DNA of 64,000 nucleotides from Streptococcus sp. 2342 (GTDB lineage Bacteria > Bacillota > Bacilli > Lactobacillales > Streptococcaceae), in assembly GCF_013276795.1 (NCBI RefSeq), contig NZ_VMLR01000001.1:46554-110553 (forward strand). Direction: 5' to 3'. The notes beneath the pieces are model-generated. The model was given only the letters and a program-made list of their open reading frames with translations, was not told where the DNA came from and did not search any database. How positions within the stretch are numbered: position 1 is the first letter of the stretch; every line of letters starts with the position of its first letter. Below, in pieces: positions 1-7,852 of the stretch. The translations under genes were made by a program, and so were the position numbers.

Positions 1-1
1 T

Positions 2-295
2 AAAGAAGCGGATATTACACGAATCGCCAAGTATTTTAAGATGAAATTACCAGCTTTTGAAGCGGAGTTTCTGCAGGTAGATGAAGATGGTGATAAGGTT
101 TTTAAATCCATGCCTTGTCCCTTTTTAGGAGGAGATAATCTCTGTTCCATCTATGAAGTTCGTCCAAAGGCATGCCGAGAGTTCCCCCATACGGACCGTA
201 AAAAAATTCATCAAATCAACCATTTGACGATTAAGAATACTTTGACCTGTCCAGCAGCCTATCTCTTTGTTGAGAAATTAAAGGATAAGTTATAG
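2..295 (+). CDS. YkgJ-family cysteine-cluster protein, C-terminal part
   Basis: The frame is open from the first complete codon at base 2, so this is the 3' part of a longer gene whose start lies left of the window. The visible 97 residues carry a cysteine pattern typical of the YkgJ (UPF0153, putative zinc- or iron-chelating) family: CPF, then LCSIY, then RPKACREFP. The biochemical role of the family is not established; metal binding is predicted from the cysteines. The first in-frame ATG at 41 has no ribosome binding site and sits inside the conserved domain, so it is unlikely to be the start. The gene ends about 60 bases before the next one. Confidence 0.8.
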   Translation, partial: KEADITRIAKYFKMKLPAFEAEFLQVDEDGDKVFKSMPCPFLGGDNLCSIYEVRPKACREFPHTDRKKIHQINHLTIKNTLTCPAAYLFVEKLKDKL

Positions 296-352
296 AGATT
301 TAAAGGATAAAAAATTTCTAATAATAACTAGAGATATGAAAGGAGTACTCCT

Positions 353-892
353 GTGCATAGACCGAAAACAAAAGAGGAGCTAATGCTGGCCTCTAAGGAA
401 AATTATGAAAAGCTTAACCTCTTCATCTCTCAATTAAGTGAAGATGAGCTACAGACTCCATTTGATTTTTCAAGAGACCTAAAGAAAAAAGAAGCTCACT
501 GGAAAAGGGATAAAAATCTACGGGATGTCTTGATCCATCTTTATGAATGGCAGCAGTTACTTTTGACTTGGGTACATTCTAATCAAGAAGGTCACGAAAG
601 ACCTTTTCTCCCTGAACCTTATACTTGGAAAACTTATGGAGAAATGAATGTCGCTTTTTGGAAGAAGCACCAGAAAACCTCCTTAGAAGAAGCGACTAGA
701 CTCCAAGAACAATCACATAGGAAGGTTTTAGAGTTGATAGAAGTTTTTAGCAATGACGAACTCTTTACCAAAGGTGGCTATAAGTGGACCGGCGGAACAA
801 GTCTAGGTTCCTACTTTGTTAGTAGCACGTCAAGCCACTATGATTGGGCTCTGAAAAAACTCAAAGCTCATCGGAAGAATTGTAAAGGATAG
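353..892 (+). CDS. ClbS/DfsB-family four-helix protein (DUF1706-like)
   Basis: This 179-residue soluble protein matches the ClbS/DfsB (DUF1706) family in length and landmarks: a start with RPKTKEEL, the segment LIHLYEWQQLL, a middle PEPYTWKTYGEMN, and a C-terminal SSHYDWALKKLK. Family members share a DinB-like four-helix fold. ClbS protects against colibactin, but most relatives have no known substrate and none can be read here. The start is the GTG at 353, eight bases after a clear AAAGGAG; the ATG just upstream at 336 is in another frame. It stands alone between a YkgJ-like gene and a terminator shared with the convergent dha genes. Confidence 0.8.
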   Translation: MHRPKTKEELMLASKENYEKLNLFISQLSEDELQTPFDFSRDLKKKEAHWKRDKNLRDVLIHLYEWQQLLLTWVHSNQEGHERPFLPEPYTWKTYGEMNVAFWKKHQKTSLEEATRLQEQSHRKVLELIEVFSNDELFTKGGYKWTGGTSLGSYFVSSTSSHYDWALKKLKAHRKNCKG

Positions 893-944
893 ATGGACTA
901 TTTGAAATAGAAAGAATGAGTTCTTTTAAACGTAAGATAAAAGC

Positions 945-977
945 AAAGGGCTATCAAGTGATGTAGCCCTTTTGAGT
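945..977. terminator. Bidirectional terminator between clbS-like gene and dhaQ
   Basis: A 9-base stem (AAAGGGCTA at 945-953, TAGCCCTTT at 964-972) with a 10-base loop and T-rich flanks on both sides sits between two converging genes. It can stop transcription from either direction. Confidence 0.8.
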
Positions 978-989
978 TATATAAGCAAA

Positions 990-1979
990 TTACCATGCAA
1001 ATGCTGTCGTTGGAGCATTGAGCGCTTCTAACCACTGTTTATTTTTTACGGGGCAAAGAGTTACGGATATACCTGCCATATCTAGACTGGTCATAAATGT
1101 TCCTGATTTTATAAAGGTAATAGTGACTCCTTCAATTTCTAAGAGTTGAAGGAGATCATTGATAAATATGCCCATTTCTAAGTTGCTGGTAGTGCCTAGA
1201 TTATTTACAAGCAATATAAAATGATCACCCTTTTTCCAATGATAGTGCAATCTTAATTTACTTATAATTTCATTTGCAAGGATTTCCGATGATTGGAATG
1301 GGACGATACGATAACCTTCTTCGCCATGTATCCCAATACCATAAGAAATATTTCCTTCTTCCAAGTTAAATAGTGGAAGGGTGGCTTGGGGGAGACTAGC
1401 AGATTTCGTTGCAAAGCCAATTGTTGCGATTTCGGGAGCAAGCTGATGACCTAAATCAGTTAGTTGCTCGATGTCGGCACCATTCTGAGCTGCATATCCT
1501 AGAACTTTATGAAGTAAAATAGTCCCTGCAAGCCCTCTTCCTCTAATTTGAAATCTATTGTGAGGTTCAATTGAAATATCGTCGTGTGCTAGACTATAGC
1601 CAACTTTAATTCCTTCTTTTCTAGCAGTGTTAATGGCCGAGCTAAATTCTTTGATGTCTGCTTCGAAATTTTTTACAATGATGAAGACACCGTGACCATT
1701 GTTTAAAAAACGAATGGACTCTAAGATTTCAGTTCTTGTAGGAGGAGTAAATAATTGGCCATAGATAGCAGCGGTAAGCATTCCTTCTCCCACATATCCA
1801 ATATGCGCAGGTTCGTGACCGGAACCTCCACCCGACAATATTGGAACCTGATGAGGATTGCGATTTTTTTGATAGATTAATGGTAAGGTAGGATGTTTTT
1901 CTAATTCAGGATGACTGCTGACAGTTGCCGAAATGTAACTTGAAATAATTTTCTGTTTATGATTTGAAATAAATGTCAT
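990..1979 (-). CDS. dhaQ: DhaQ, DhaK-like coactivator of the dha operon
   Basis: This 329-residue paralogue of the dihydroxyacetone kinase subunit DhaK keeps the SGGGSGHEP nucleotide/Dha-site loop near residue 50 and the histidine that binds dihydroxyacetone covalently (GIGIHGE, His218). It is about as long as the true DhaK in this window but has diverged strongly. In Lactococcus lactis the equivalent DhaQ is not an enzyme subunit; Dha-loaded DhaQ binds DhaS and turns it into an activator. The gene overlaps dhaS by 4 bases on the same strand and faces away from dhaKLM, the arrangement expected for that regulatory pair. A second DhaK catalytic subunit is the alternative, but no second dhaL is present. 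Confidence 0.85.
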   Translation of the reverse strand: MTFISNHKQKIISSYISATVSSHPELEKHPTLPLIYQKNRNPHQVPILSGGGSGHEPAHIGYVGEGMLTAAIYGQLFTPPTRTEILESIRFLNNGHGVFIIVKNFEADIKEFSSAINTARKEGIKVGYSLAHDDISIEPHNRFQIRGRGLAGTILLHKVLGYAAQNGADIEQLTDLGHQLAPEIATIGFATKSASLPQATLPLFNLEEGNISYGIGIHGEEGYRIVPFQSSEILANEIISKLRLHYHWKKGDHFILLVNNLGTTSNLEMGIFINDLLQLLEIEGVTITFIKSGTFMTSLDMAGISVTLCPVKNKQWLEALNAPTTAFAW

Positions 1980-2506
1980 TGTGGTCTCTTTCCAATAATT
2001 GTCATGATTAGAAAGTCTGGTTGTGGAACTGGACTTTTTTTATTGACGTAAGCCTTCACGATTTCTGCTAGAGCATGTGAATGATAGTCTAACAAAAAAC
2101 AAGTATAAGCAGATGAATCGATATCAATCTGACCGTATTCTCTTAAAATTTTTGATACAAGCAAGCGACAGTAGCTGATAAAGTGGTCATAGAAGTTATT
2201 TTGTCCTTGAATATCAAACAGTTGAATATAAAAGTCACGCTCTTGTTCGAAATAAAAAAATAATTCTTGTAATAGTTTTTGGCCCGAAATAAAATCCAAG
2301 TTATTGGTGATATACTCGGTTAAGTCATTTTCAAATATCCAGTCTAGCAGTTCATATTTGTCAAGAAAGTGATTATAAAAGGTCTGTCTACGAATGCCAG
2401 CTGATTCCATGATATCTACAATGGAGATTTTGTCAAATTCTCTAGTAGCTAATAGGTCTCTAAATGCCTTGGCAATCCGTTTTTTTGTAATAAATGATGA
2501 TGCCAT
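1976..2506 (-). CDS. dhaS: DhaS, TetR-family activator of dihydroxyacetone genes
   Basis: This 176-residue TetR-type regulator has its helix-turn-helix in the first 55 residues (KKRIAKAFRDLL, then IVDIMESAGIRRQTFYNHF) and a helical ligand/partner domain after it. L. lactis DhaS is unusual among TetR proteins because it activates, and only when complexed with DhaQ carrying dihydroxyacetone. The same gene pair, divergent orientation and a matching operator at 2569-2590 support that function here. The ATG at 2506 is preceded by a good AAAGGTT-type site on the minus strand. Its 3' end overlaps the dhaQ start, so both are probably made from one transcript. Confidence 0.9.
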   Translation of the reverse strand: MASSFITKKRIAKAFRDLLATREFDKISIVDIMESAGIRRQTFYNHFLDKYELLDWIFENDLTEYITNNLDFISGQKLLQELFFYFEQERDFYIQLFDIQGQNNFYDHFISYCRLLVSKILREYGQIDIDSSAYTCFLLDYHSHALAEIVKAYVNKKSPVPQPDFLIMTIIGKRPQ

Positions 2507-2568
2507 AGGAAACCTTTCTTTTACTTACTTCATTTTACCAAAAAAATGTTTTAAACGGGTTTAAAAGG

Positions 2569-2590
2569 GGACAAATAATAGAATCTGTCC
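2569..2590 (+). promoter_or_regulatory. DhaS operator and dhaK promoter
   Basis: The inverted repeat GGACAAAT-N6-ATCTGTCC spans 2569-2590. It closely resembles the L. lactis DhaS site as I remember it (GGACACAT-N6-ATTTGTCC). A TATAAT hexamer follows at 2615-2620 with a poor -35 (TTATCA at 2592-2597), and the repeat lies directly upstream of that -35. That is the placement expected for an activator helping a weak promoter. Confidence 0.8.
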
Positions 2591-2659
2591 CTTATCATCC
2601 AGCGATAAAAAATATATAATGAAAGCGAAAACAAAGGTACATGCCGAAAGGAGTTTCTC

Positions 2660-3649
2660 ATGAAAAAAATTATAAATGAACCGACACAAGTTGTTGATGA
2701 AATGTTGCAGGGATTGTCATTCATGCATGATGACTTGGTAGAACGCTTAGATGGTTTTGATGTCATCGTTAGAAAGGCAGAAAAGACAGGAAAAGTTGGA
2801 CTCATTTCAGGTGGAGGTTCAGGACATGAACCAAGTCATGCTGGATTTGTAGGAGATGGAATGTTGTCTGCTGCCATTTGTGGAGCAGTCTTCACTTCAC
2901 CTACTCCGGACCAAATTTTAGAAGCCATTAAGGCGGCTGATGAAGGTGCTGGAGTTTTCATGGTCATCAAGAACTATTCTGGTGACATTATGAACTTTGA
3001 AATTGCACAAGAACTTGCCGAAATGGAAGGCATTGATGTAGCAAGCGTTGTGGTTGATGATGATATCGCTGTTGAAAATAGTCTCTATACCCAAGGGCGT
3101 CGAGGTGTTGCAGGTACTATATTAGTCCATAAAATTTTGGGTGCTGCAGCTCGTTCTGGTAAATCATTAGCTGAAATGAAGGACTTGGCCGATAAACTTG
3201 TCTTAGAAATTAAAACAATTGGGCTAGCCTTGTCTGGAGCAACCGTTCCTGAAGTTGGGAAACCAGGTTTTGTTCTAGAAGATGATGAATTTGAATATGG
3301 AGTTGGTATTCACGGTGAGCCAGGATATAAGAAAGAGAAAATGCAACCTTCAGCACAATTGGCCTCAGAGCTGGTTGAAAAATTATCTGAAGGTTTCCAA
3401 CTTAAGGCTGGTGAACGCTATGGCCTTCTCATCAATGGTTTAGGAAGCACTCCTCTTATGGAGCAATACGTATTTGCAAATGATGTGGCTAAATTACTCC
3501 ATGAAAAAGGTGTTGAGTTGGCGTTTAAGAAAATTGGAAACTATATGACATCAATTGATATGGCTGGCTTGTCATTAACATTGATTCGATTGGCAGATGA
3601 TGAGTGGTTGGATGCTCTAAATGCACCTGTTACTACCCCAGCTTGGTAA
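2660..3649 (+). CDS. dhaK: Dihydroxyacetone kinase subunit DhaK
   Basis: This 329-residue protein is the substrate-binding subunit of the PTS-dependent dihydroxyacetone kinase, which converts dihydroxyacetone to dihydroxyacetone phosphate in the cytoplasm. It has the SGGGSGHEPSHAGFVG loop near residue 50 and the substrate-binding histidine in GVGIHGEPG at residue 218, the same number as in E. coli DhaK. The ATG at 2660 follows a GAAAGGAG site. It heads the dhaK-dhaL-dhaM operon (21-base gap, then a 1-base overlap), fed by the DhaS-controlled promoter. No glycerol dehydrogenase or glycerol facilitator gene is found beside it. Confidence 0.96.
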   Translation: MKKIINEPTQVVDEMLQGLSFMHDDLVERLDGFDVIVRKAEKTGKVGLISGGGSGHEPSHAGFVGDGMLSAAICGAVFTSPTPDQILEAIKAADEGAGVFMVIKNYSGDIMNFEIAQELAEMEGIDVASVVVDDDIAVENSLYTQGRRGVAGTILVHKILGAAARSGKSLAEMKDLADKLVLEIKTIGLALSGATVPEVGKPGFVLEDDEFEYGVGIHGEPGYKKEKMQPSAQLASELVEKLSEGFQLKAGERYGLLINGLGSTPLMEQYVFANDVAKLLHEKGVELAFKKIGNYMTSIDMAGLSLTLIRLADDEWLDALNAPVTTPAW

Positions 3650-3670
3650 AACTCAAGGAGGAAATGTCGC

Positions 3671-4246
3671 ATGAATGCTGAACAAGCTCTTGAATGGATG
3701 AAGCTTTTTAATGAAAAGATTCAGGAACAGAAAGATTACCTTAGTGAGCTAGACACTCCTATAGGAGATGGAGATCACGGTGGAAATATGGCGCGTGGAA
3801 TGGCTGCAGTTATGGAAAACTTAGAAGGAAAGCAATTTGAGACCAGCAGTGATGTTTTTAAGCTTGTCTCAATGCAACTACTGAGTAAGGTAGGCGGTGC
3901 TTCTGGTCCCTTGTATGGCTCTGCTTTTATGGGAATGTCCAAGGCTGATTCTAATTCGAAATTAGAAGAAATCTTACAAAGTGGTCTGGATATGATTGTC
4001 AAACGTGGGAAAGCAGAAGTTGGAGAAAAGACAATGGTTGACGTTTGGACTCCTGTTATTGTTGCCTTGTCTGATGGCCAATTGACTCAAGAGGTTATTG
4101 ATAAGGTAGTGAATGCTACCAAAGATTTACTTGCAACTAAAGGAAGGGCATCTTATGTAGGAGAACGTTCTATTGGACATATTGATCCTGGATCATTCTC
4201 ATCAGGATTACTCTTTAGTGCTCTTTTAGAAACTGGGGTGGTTTAA
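3671..4246 (+). CDS. dhaL: Dihydroxyacetone kinase ADP-binding subunit DhaL
   Basis: This 191-residue subunit holds a permanently bound ADP that is rephosphorylated by DhaM and passes phosphate to dihydroxyacetone on DhaK. The acidic metal/nucleotide motif DTPIGDGDHGGNM lies near residues 30-42. The glycine-rich segment SKVGGASGPLYG and the C-terminal RASYVGERSIGHIDPG are also family hallmarks. The ATG follows AAGGAGG by a short spacer. The stop codon overlaps the dhaM start by one base, indicating translational coupling in one operon. Confidence 0.96.
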   Translation: MNAEQALEWMKLFNEKIQEQKDYLSELDTPIGDGDHGGNMARGMAAVMENLEGKQFETSSDVFKLVSMQLLSKVGGASGPLYGSAFMGMSKADSNSKLEEILQSGLDMIVKRGKAEVGEKTMVDVWTPVIVALSDGQLTQEVIDKVVNATKDLLATKGRASYVGERSIGHIDPGSFSSGLLFSALLETGVV

Positions 4247-4620
4247 TGGGAAGTATTGGTCTTGTTATCGTTTCACATTCCAAAAATATTGCACAAGGTG
4301 TTGTTGAACTGATTAGTGAAGTTGCTAAAGATGTTCCGATTACTTATGTAGGAGGAAACGAAGATGGAGGAATTGGAACTAGTTTTGATCAAGTAGATAG
4401 GGTTGTTTCCGAAAATCCAGCAGATACTTTACTTGCCTTTTTTGACCTAGGCTCTGCTAAAATGAACTTAGAAATGGTGGCTGATTTCAGTGATAAAAGT
4501 ATCGTCATCAACAGGGTTCCAATTGTAGAAGGTGCCTATACTGCAGCTGCTCTTCTTCAGGCTGGAGCAGAACTGTCAGTTATTCAAACACAGTTGGCGG
4601 AGATTGAAATCAATAAATAA
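4246..4620 (+). CDS. dhaM: Phosphocarrier subunit DhaM (EIIA-Man type)
   Basis: This 124-residue single-domain DhaM consists only of the EIIA-mannose-like domain. The phosphorylated histidine is in LVIVSHSKNIAQGV near residue 10. It takes phosphate from HPr and gives it to the ADP on DhaL. The short form is usual for lactic acid bacteria, unlike E. coli DhaM, which also carries HPr and EI-like domains. It is the last gene of the dha operon and is followed by a weak terminator at about 4703. Confidence 0.95.
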   Translation: MGSIGLVIVSHSKNIAQGVVELISEVAKDVPITYVGGNEDGGIGTSFDQVDRVVSENPADTLLAFFDLGSAKMNLEMVADFSDKSIVINRVPIVEGAYTAAALLQAGAELSVIQTQLAEIEINK

Positions 4621-4702
4621 GGAAACTTACTATAACTCTTTTTATAGGTGGGTTATTGATTATCTAAACTATCAATTTTCAGTAGATAATTTCAAAATCA
4701 GA

Positions 4703-4731
4703 AAGGGATTGCTTTAGGCAGTTCCTTTTTA
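4703..4731 (+). terminator. Probable terminator after dhaM
   Basis: GGGATTGC and GCAGTTCC form an 8-pair stem with G-U wobbles and a short loop, followed directly by five Ts. Confidence 0.6.
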
Positions 4732-5264
4732 ATGTAAAAGGAGTAAAGATATAGTGTTTCTAAATTATTAATCATTCAAAACTAATTGTGATAGGACTCT
4801 TCTAGCTTTAGAATTCTTCAAAAATTTAGATTTAAAGCAATCAATGGCTTAGAATAGTACAAAAACATTTAGTTTATAGGAATTCTAGGTCTAGAATTAC
4901 ATGGATATTTATGAAAATAGAGCATTCGATAGTTAGGATTGTTCTATTCTGAAAGATTTGGGCTGTCAATCTTCTAGAATAGTAGTTTGCCAATGAATTT
5001 TGTTGAAAGATTCCTTGTTTTATGGTAGTCTAAAGTAAAAGAAAGCCTTATCATTATATTTGTATCTTTAATCTGACTTGGTTTAGGTCTAGAAGAAGGA
5101 TAGATCTTTTTGGGATTTTTAATAACAATTATATTTTCACTTGCAAAAAATGTATTTCAACTTTACCTAATGTAGAAGAAGGAAATATCATAAAATGCTT
5201 ATGACTTGTTTGAAATAGAATGTAAACTAAAAATGGATTCCCTTTACATATTAGGAGTAGGTAG
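4732..5264. other. AT-rich intergenic region, no gene seen
   Basis: About 530 bases with stops in every frame. I recognise no gene, RNA or repeat. It separates the dha operon from a patch of poorly conserved membrane-protein genes and may be decayed coding DNA. Confidence 0.5.
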
Positions 5265-5996
5265 ATGAGTAATCTAGAGTCAATTCGTAAAGCGCATATC
5301 ATCGTGTGGGGTGCCTATCTATTTTTATCATTAAGGGCGCCGCTAATTAGCAGCACAGAGTATTTCTTGCTTATTTTTTTAGCGTTTCTCTATTCAATAG
5401 TATCGTTACCTATATACTCTGTGAAGAATAAAATAGTATCCATTTGTCTGGCTATAAACTCAATTCTGTTAATGAGTTTCCCGATTTTAATCAATAAATA
5501 TTTCCCAGGAAAGGTTTCTACTTATATCGTATTAATCAGTATTTTTATCCTGGAGTTCTTAATCTTTAATATAATTGGTAAAGATTTTGATACTAGATTA
5601 GCTAGCGAGTATAGGAAAATCAGTCAGTTTAAAAGTAAGATGTCTCAATCCCCTTGGATAAAATATTTAGAGATTTCTAGTTTTATATTAACTATATTTC
5701 CATTTATTCTTCATGATACAGTTGCTAATCGTGTATTGGCTCTTATCTTTTTGATAAAAATTTGTGTAGATACTACGATAAAGATTCTATTAAACAGAAT
5801 CTTTAATTCAAGTGAGATGATGAAAAGGAGGATATTTTCTCTTTTTGTACTAGATTTGATTGTCTATTTATTTTTAGGCTATGTTTTAGTAATGCAAAAA
5901 GATGGATACCTATTTTCAATTCTACTAATTTTTTCTAATTTCTCACTTCCCTTTATCAGAGAAAAAAAGTATGAATTATTTAAAAATAAGAAATGA
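5265..5996 (+). CDS. Uncharacterised polytopic membrane protein
   Basis: I do not recognise this 243-residue protein. It is strongly hydrophobic, with perhaps six or seven membrane segments (for example AYLFLSLRAPLISS near residue 18, YIVLISIFILEFLIF near 90, VYLFLGYVLVM near 205). A basic loop (EYRKISQFKSKMSQ) lies near residue 118, and the last residues are lysine-rich, suggesting a cytoplasmic C-terminus. The ATG follows TTAGGAGTAGGTAG. Its codons are very AT-rich compared with the neighbouring housekeeping genes, and it begins a patch of small membrane genes and debris. An immunity or transport role is possible but nothing in the sequence proves it. Confidence 0.6.
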   Translation: MSNLESIRKAHIIVWGAYLFLSLRAPLISSTEYFLLIFLAFLYSIVSLPIYSVKNKIVSICLAINSILLMSFPILINKYFPGKVSTYIVLISIFILEFLIFNIIGKDFDTRLASEYRKISQFKSKMSQSPWIKYLEISSFILTIFPFILHDTVANRVLALIFLIKICVDTTIKILLNRIFNSSEMMKRRIFSLFVLDLIVYLFLGYVLVMQKDGYLFSILLIFSNFSLPFIREKKYELFKNKK

Positions 5997-6145
5997 GATA
6001 AATATGGTTAAATCTTAGTTCTCTTTAAAATCAAATCAGGTAGAGAAAGGACATCTTATCTAGGTAACAAAGTGCTTTAAACGCAGTCGACGATTACTGA
6101 TTAGAGAACTATCCTAACCATGCAACGTTAAAGAGGAGAAATCTT

Positions 6146-6187
6146 ATGAAACTCGTATCACCAAATAATTATGCTGCTATTGAGTAA
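6146..6187 (+). pseudogene. Tiny ORF with strong RBS, possible broken peptide precursor
   Basis: A 13-codon frame (MKLVSPNNYAAIE, then TAA) follows an excellent AGAGGAGA site. Reading past the stop in the same frame gives EEMRCIDRGLSLHKDGG before another stop. That looks like the acidic leader end of a double-glycine peptide with the GG site and frame damaged. This is inference from pattern only. Hydrophobic small ORFs follow at once. Confidence 0.3.
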
Positions 6188-6284
6188 GAAGAGATGAGGT
6201 GTATTGATAGGGGATTATCTCTACATAAAGACGGGGGAATGTTACAGTAAACGTTGCCACTGCTTATTTTATGGGGAATTAAAT

Positions 6285-6476
6285 ATGTTTAAACTAAGTG
6301 ATAAAGCCAGAATAATATTTGCTATTATAGGAGTAAGTTCCATATTGGTTAGTATGTATCTTATACCTTTTATTAAAACTGAGAATAAATTTTGGGAAAT
6401 ACTTTTATTTATATTAGGTGTATTGCTAATTGGAATTGCGTTACTAAGTCATAAAAAAAATAAATTTTGGAAATAG
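6285..6476 (+). CDS. Small two-segment membrane protein
   Basis: This is a 63-residue protein starting at the ATG at 6285 (MFKLSDKARIIF), which has GGGG a few bases upstream. A longer in-frame extension to a TTG at 6204 exists but would add a cysteine-rich, unlike segment without a ribosome site. Two hydrophobic segments (IIFAIIGVSSILVSMYLI and LLFILGVLLIGIALL) are joined by a short charged turn, and the tail is KKNKFWK. Size and setting resemble small immunity or accessory membrane proteins of bacteriocin loci, but no family is recognised. Confidence 0.45.
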   Translation: MFKLSDKARIIFAIIGVSSILVSMYLIPFIKTENKFWEILLFILGVLLIGIALLSHKKNKFWK

Positions 6477-6506
6477 CGTTAGTGAGAAGGACAGGATAAT
6501 AGTATT

Positions 6507-6719
6507 ATGATGGTTGTCTTAATTTCAGTGGTTGTGGCATTTCTGTATTATGTAAGTGCAGAATATTTTAAGAATAGTTATATTGACTGTATACTATTTC
6601 TATCATTGCTGATTTCTCATTTGATATGGGATTACTATTTTTTGCCCATTGAAATTTTAGTGGCATTAAGTGGAGTAAATTTGCTGTCAAGATTATTCAA
6701 AAAAATGAGAAGTCAATAG
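6507..6719 (+). CDS. Small hydrophobic protein, unknown
   Basis: A 70-residue hydrophobic protein begins with two adjacent ATGs at 6507 and 6510. It has two or three likely membrane segments (VVLISVVVAFLYYVS, CILFLSLLISHLIW, ILVALSGVNLLS) and a basic tail, LFKKMRSQ. The only purine-rich site lies about 20 bases upstream, so translation is uncertain. It follows the other small membrane ORF by 30 bases and precedes a frame without a start that looks like the remains of a further membrane protein. Confidence 0.4.
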   Translation: MMVVLISVVVAFLYYVSAEYFKNSYIDCILFLSLLISHLIWDYYFLPIEILVALSGVNLLSRLFKKMRSQ

Positions 6720-6751
6720 ATTTGTTAGTGGATTATAAAGATGAAAGGTAA

Positions 6752-6979
6752 AATTGGGATATTTTAAATGAAACATTTTTTTCTGGTATCGGAGAGATAA
6801 GATTTAGTAGTTATCTATTGTCTCTATGTGTAGGATTAGCCCCTCTTTTTTATATATATGTCATAGGTTTGGAAATGAGTTTTGTGAAGATAGTATTATC
6901 TATTTTGGGAGTCATATTTGTATGTATTTTAACTATTACTCGAATTTATAGGAGATTTTTCTATAATTCACTAGAATAG
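6752..6979 (+). pseudogene. Membrane-protein fragment without a start codon
   Basis: The frame is open from just after a TAA at 6749 to the TAG ending at 6979. It encodes two clear hydrophobic segments (YLLSLCVGLAPLFYIYVIG and VLSILGVIFVCILTI) and ends with IYRRFFYNSLE. No ATG, GTG or TTG precedes the first segment, and short stopped frames with ATGs overlap its beginning. It looks like the surviving 3' half of a small membrane gene. Confidence 0.4.
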
Positions 6980-7099
6980 TATGGATTAGTTAATCAATTG
7001 GAACGATTATTCTTTGTGATACTATACCACTTTTAAGTTTTTACATTAAACAACTGGCTGAAGTGAAAGTTGTTTAATTTAGAAAGGAGAAACATTAAA

Positions 7100-7791
7100 T
7101 TGAAATACAAATTCTTACTTTTCGACCTCGACAACACTCTTCTTGATTTTGATGCTGCTGAGGATGTGGCTTTGACGCAACTTCTAAAAGAAGAAGGGGT
7201 TGCAGATATTCAGGCCTACAAAGACTTTTACGTTCCCATGAACAAGGCTCTCTGGAAGGACTTGGAGCAAAAGAAAATTAGTAAACAAGAGCTGGTTAAC
7301 ACGCGCTTTTCTCGTTTATTTGCTCACTTTGGACAGGAAAAAGACGGTAGTTTTCTAGCCCAGCGTTACCAATTTTACCTTGCCCAACAGGGGCAAACTT
7401 TTTCAGGTGCTCATGAACTTTTAGATAGCCTCATCGAGCGTGATTATGAGCTGTACGCTGCGACAAATGGCATTACTGCCATTCAGACAGGACGTTTGGC
7501 TCAATCGGGTCTGGCACCATATTTCAATCAAGTCTTTATCTCTGAACAGCTGCAAACACAAAAACCTGATGCTCTCTTTTATGAAAAGATTGGTCAACAG
7601 ATTGCTGACTTTAGTAAAGAAAAGACGCTGATGATTGGAGATTCCCTAACCGCCGACATTCAAGGTGGCAATAATGCTGGGATTGATACGATTTGGTACA
7701 ATCCTCATCACCTCGAAAATCCCCACAAGCCCAGCCAACCTACGAAGTCCATTCTTATCAAGACTTGCTGGATTGTTTAGATAAACTGTAA
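7100..7791 (+). pseudogene. yjjG: YjjG-type HAD nucleotidase, frameshifted at the 3' end
   Basis: This HAD-superfamily phosphatase resembles the noncanonical pyrimidine nucleotidases (YjjG/YfnB). Motif I is FDLDNTLLDFD at the N-terminus, motif II is AATNG, and the KPDALFYEK and MIGDSLTADIQGG motifs III/IV are present. The start is the TTG at 7100, seven bases after AAAGGAGA. The frame runs to a TAG at 7780, but its last 12 or so residues look wrong. The alternative frame from about 7730 reads YEVHSYQDLLDCLDKL and ends at 7791, which is a typical C-terminus for this family. A one-base indel near the C-rich run around 7722-7737 explains this. The catalytic core is intact, so the protein may still work. 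Confidence 0.75.
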
Positions 7792-7824
7792 AAAGTGGTT
7801 TAGATAGCCACTTTTTGCTATAAT
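7790..7824 (+). promoter_or_regulatory. Terminator fused to the ung promoter
   Basis: AAAAAGTGG (7790-7798) and CCACTTTTT (7808-7816) form a 9-base terminator stem for the upstream gene. The extended -10 TGCTATAAT follows at once (TATAAT at 7819-7824) and would start the ung operon. Stop and start signals are packed within 35 bases. Confidence 0.75.
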
Positions 7825-7852
7825 AGAGGCAGTAAAAATGAAGGAGTCGGCT

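Noticed and set aside
990..1979. Second catalytic DhaK
   Set aside because: It is paired with a TetR-type gene and diverges from the dhaKLM operon, with no second dhaL; the DhaQ role fits better.
4732..5264. A glycerol facilitator gene after dhaM
   Set aside because: I looked for NPA motifs or a hydrophobic frame as found in some dha loci and saw only stopped frames.
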